From Streptosporangium canum (GTDB lineage Bacteria > Actinomycetota > Actinomycetes > Streptosporangiales > Streptosporangiaceae): a stretch of DNA of 64,000 nt. Positions 61,801-64,000 of the stretch are shown one piece after another; within the stretch, counting starts at the first letter, position 1, and each line of letters begins with the position of its first letter. The notes beneath the pieces were generated by a model. The model did not search any database. It saw only the letters and a list, made by a program, of their open reading frames with translations, and was not told the DNA's origin. A program made the translations under genes and the position numbers. Location of the stretch: positions 62,001 through 126,000 of the forward strand of contig NZ_FOQY01000014.1 in assembly GCF_900113865.1 (NCBI RefSeq), read 5' to 3'.

Positions 61801-62646
61801 ATGAGACTTACAACCTTTCAGACTCCTCAGGGTGCCACCACCTACGGCGCCGTCACCGACCGTGGCCTGGTCGACCTTGGAGCGCGTCTCGGCACCCGCC
61901 ATCCCGACCTCAAGTCACTCATCGGCGACGACGCGATGGTGCTCGCGAGCGAGCATCTGGACAAGGTGGACTACGCGGCGTCCGACGTGACCTGGCTCCC
62001 GGTGATCCCCAATCCAAACAAGATCATCTGTGTCGGCCTGAACTACGAAGATCACCGCGCCGAGACGGGAAACTCGGTGAGCGCGCAGCCGGCGGTGTTC
62101 CTACGTGTCCCCGAGTCGCAGACCGGCCACGACAGCCCGCTGCTGCGCCCGCGCGAGAGCGACACGCTCGACTACGAGGCCGAGGTCGCCGTCGTCATCG
62201 GACGCTCCGGCCGCCGGATCGCCCCCGATGCGGCCTGGCGCCACGTAGCCGGGCTGAGCTGCTACAACGACGGCTCCGTGCGCGAGTTCCAGCGTCACAC
62301 GCACCAGTACACTCCGGGTAAGAACTTCCCACGGACCGGCGCCTTCGGGCCCTGGATGGTCACCATGGACGAGATACCCGCCGACAGTGCCCTCACCCTG
62401 TCCTGCCGCCTCAACGGCAAGATCATGCAGCACGCGACGACCAGCGAGATGATCTTCTCGATCCCGCGGATCATCTCCTACGTGTCGACGTTCACCACGC
62501 TCGCGCCGGGAGACGTCATCGCCACCGGCACTCCGGGGGGCGTCGGAGCGCGCAGGTCACCGCAGGTCTTCATGCGGCCGGGCGACACCGTCGAGGTCGA
62601 GATCGACAAGATCGGTGTACTGCGCAACACGATCTCCGATGACTGA
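61801..62646 (+). CDS. Fumarylacetoacetate hydrolase (FAH) family protein
   Basis: 281 residues. IICVGLNYEDHRAETG, LRVPESQTGHDSPLLRPRES, DTLDYEAEVAVVIGRSGRRI (metal-binding Glu), CYNDGSVREFQRHTHQYTPG, and APGDVIATGTPGGVGARRSP. These are family signatures with the Asp/Glu metal ligands intact. The family includes hydratases, decarboxylases and C-C hydrolases of aromatic catabolism (e.g. 2-oxopent-4-enoate or 4-oxalocrotonate steps). Close spacing places it in an operon with RidA. Confidence 0.88.
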   Translation: MRLTTFQTPQGATTYGAVTDRGLVDLGARLGTRHPDLKSLIGDDAMVLASEHLDKVDYAASDVTWLPVIPNPNKIICVGLNYEDHRAETGNSVSAQPAVFLRVPESQTGHDSPLLRPRESDTLDYEAEVAVVIGRSGRRIAPDAAWRHVAGLSCYNDGSVREFQRHTHQYTPGKNFPRTGAFGPWMVTMDEIPADSALTLSCRLNGKIMQHATTSEMIFSIPRIISYVSTFTTLAPGDVIATGTPGGVGARRSPQVFMRPGDTVEVEIDKIGVLRNTISDD

Positions 62647-62754
62647 GACCCCGCTCACCGGCCGCTCGCGGAAGGCGGGAAACCGCCGGACAGGGCAGCG
62701 GCTCGCGGCCGGCCTTCCGGGCACCGGAGGGACGGACGGCAGCCGGAGCCGGTC

Positions 62755-64000
62755 ATGAGCGAGCTCCACTTCCTGGGCATCTCCGAACTCGGTCCGATGC
62801 TGGCCGCCCGCGAGCTCTCACCCGTGGAGCTGTGCCAGGCGCTGCTGGCCCGCTGCGCGTCGCTGGATCCCCTGCTCAACGCCTTCGTCTCGCTTCCGTC
62901 GGAGCGCATCCTCGCCGACGCCCGCGTCGCGGAGGAGGAACTGCGTCGCGGGGACGTGCGGGGACCGCTGCACGGCGTGCCGATCGCCGTCAAGGACAAC
63001 ATCGACGTCGAAGGAGAGCGGACCACCGCGGGCTCCAGGGTCCTCGCGGACGCGAGGGCCACCGGCGACGCCGTGATCGTGGCCCGGCTGCGGGCGGCGG
63101 GCGCCATCGTCTTCGGGAAGACCAATCTGCCCGAGTTCGCCTATGGGCCGCTTGACACCTATCACTACGGGCCGACCCGTAACCCGTGGGACCTCCAGCG
63201 GTACGCCGGCGGCTCCAGCATGGGGTCCGGCTCGGCCGTGGCGGCGGGCCTGGTGCCGGGTGCCATAGGTACCGACACGACCGGTTCGATCCGTAACCCG
63301 GCGGCCTGGTGCGGCGTCGTGGGCCTCAAGCCGACGTTCGGCCGTGTTCCGACGACCGGGGTCGTGCCGCTGGCCCGGACGCTGGACCATGCCGGGCCCA
63401 TGGCACGATCGGCGGAAGACTGCGCCGTGCTGTTCGACGCCGTCGCGGACCGTGACCCGGGCCGGGCCGGGGCGTCGCACCGGAAGGGGGCCGGCCGGGC
63501 GACGCCGCTCCGCCGCTCCGTGCGCGGCCTCAGGGCCGGGGTGCTACGCGGCTTCCTGTGGGAGCCGCTCAGCGCCGATACGGCCGCCGCCCTGACCGTG
63601 GCACTCGTCGCCTTGCGGGACATGGGGCTGGAGGTCGTCGACGTCGAGGTCCCGGCGTGGAAGGCGGCCGTGGAGGCCGGTTCCACCATCCTGGCCTGCG
63701 AGGCCTCGGCGGAGTACCGCCGGTTCCTGCGGGAGCGTCCCGCGGACCTGACCCCCCAGATCCGTGAGCGGCTGGAGGGCGGGCTGGCCGTACCCGCGCC
63801 CGACTACGTCGACGCCCTGCGCGCCACCCAGCGACTACGCGCGGAGCTGGCCGAACTGTTCACGCGTGTCGACGTCCTCGTCCTGCCGAGCCGTGAACGC
63901 ACGGCTCCCAGGATGGAGGCCACCGGGAGGCTGACCGAGCCGATCGGCGGACCTCTGTACGCCGTGCCTCTGAACGGGACCGGCCTACCGGCGGTCTCGA
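62755..64000 (+). CDS. Amidase-signature family enzyme, cut by the right edge
   Basis: 415 codons visible from ATG 62755 (GGAG upstream). The Ser-cis-Ser-Lys triad is visible: Lys80 in [14 protein letters not shown], Ser154 (or 155) in [16 protein letters not shown], and Ser178 in [20 protein letters not shown]. The Gly after the second Ser is Met-Gly instead of Gly-Gly, a small departure from the usual GGSSGGS. Amidases of this type release ammonia from amides. It probably hydrolyses an amide intermediate of the pathway. The C-terminus lies beyond the window. Confidence 0.88.
   Translation, partial: MSELHFLGISELGPMLAARELSPVELCQALLARCASLDPLLNAFVSLPSERILADARVAEEELRRGDVRGPLHGVPIAVKDNIDVEGERTTAGSRVLADARATGDAVIVARLRAAGAIVFGKTNLPEFAYGPLDTYHYGPTRNPWDLQRYAGGSSMGSGSAVAAGLVPGAIGTDTTGSIRNPAAWCGVVGLKPTFGRVPTTGVVPLARTLDHAGPMARSAEDCAVLFDAVADRDPGRAGASHRKGAGRATPLRRSVRGLRAGVLRGFLWEPLSADTAAALTVALVALRDMGLEVVDVEVPAWKAAVEAGSTILACEASAEYRRFLRERPADLTPQIRERLEGGLAVPAPDYVDALRATQRLRAELAELFTRVDVLVLPSRERTAPRMEATGRLTEPIGGPLYAVPLNGTGLPAVS

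Overview
The window is high-G+C actinobacterial DNA. Gene content points to a Streptosporangiales-type organism (inference): a full menaquinone-linked complex I operon, BldC, a CvnA/DUF742 pair, a System II cytochrome c cluster, many GTG starts and tight ATGA/GTGA gene overlaps. No rRNA, tRNA or CRISPR array was seen.

Layout. 1-10 kb: a GntR/EamA operon cut by the left edge, a SWIM zinc-finger protein, a CvnA-type histidine kinase with its DUF742 partner, GNAT and Nudix enzymes, an RsbQ/RsbP-like stress-signalling pair behind an AT-rich promoter, and dihydrolipoamide dehydrogenase. 10.5-16.8 kb: a MarR/hydrolase divergent pair with palindromic operators, a two-component system preceded by three 18-bp tandem repeats, a DUF2306 membrane protein, a quinone-oxidoreductase-like enzyme and a secreted protein.

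16.9-22.4 kb is an accessory island. It carries an AAA/DUF4143 ATPase preceded by four half-palindromes spaced exactly 23 bp apart, then VapBC, a HigBA-type pair and an AbiE-like pair whose nucleotidyltransferase is frameshifted. The modules are separated by three decayed copies of the 3' end of msrA, and the intact msrA stands at the right edge of the island. This is the most unusual arrangement in the window.

22.5-43.3 kb is respiratory core. On the minus strand menG, menJ, nuoA to nuoN and a long-chain polyprenyl diphosphate synthase run head to tail, joining quinone tail synthesis, quinone methylation and tail reduction to the enzyme that uses the quinone. A near-perfect Rex-type operator sits in front of menJ. 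Most nuo junctions overlap; four instead hold related intergenic repeats, one tandemly duplicated with a 90-bp period.

43.4-52.9 kb: a secreted beta-propeller protein, bldC, a zincin-like protein, the ResA/CcdA/ResB/CcsB cytochrome c biogenesis cluster, a phosphoglycerate-mutase-like phosphatase and a LysR regulator. The EamA gene divergent from lysR has been cut down to about 30 codons by a 1.5-kb gene-free repeat region (53.0-54.5 kb). That region contains two identical 117-bp elements in opposite orientation, several tandem repeats and an IS200/IS605-like hairpin.

54.5-64 kb is a probable catabolic cluster for a nitrogen-containing compound: a fused acyl-CoA carboxyltransferase, a CoA-transferase, a cupin, an NCS1 permease, a GntR/UTRA regulator, a putative aminomuconate-type deaminase, RidA, a fumarylacetoacetase-family enzyme and an amidase cut by the right edge. 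Three of its promoters share a 12-bp motif.
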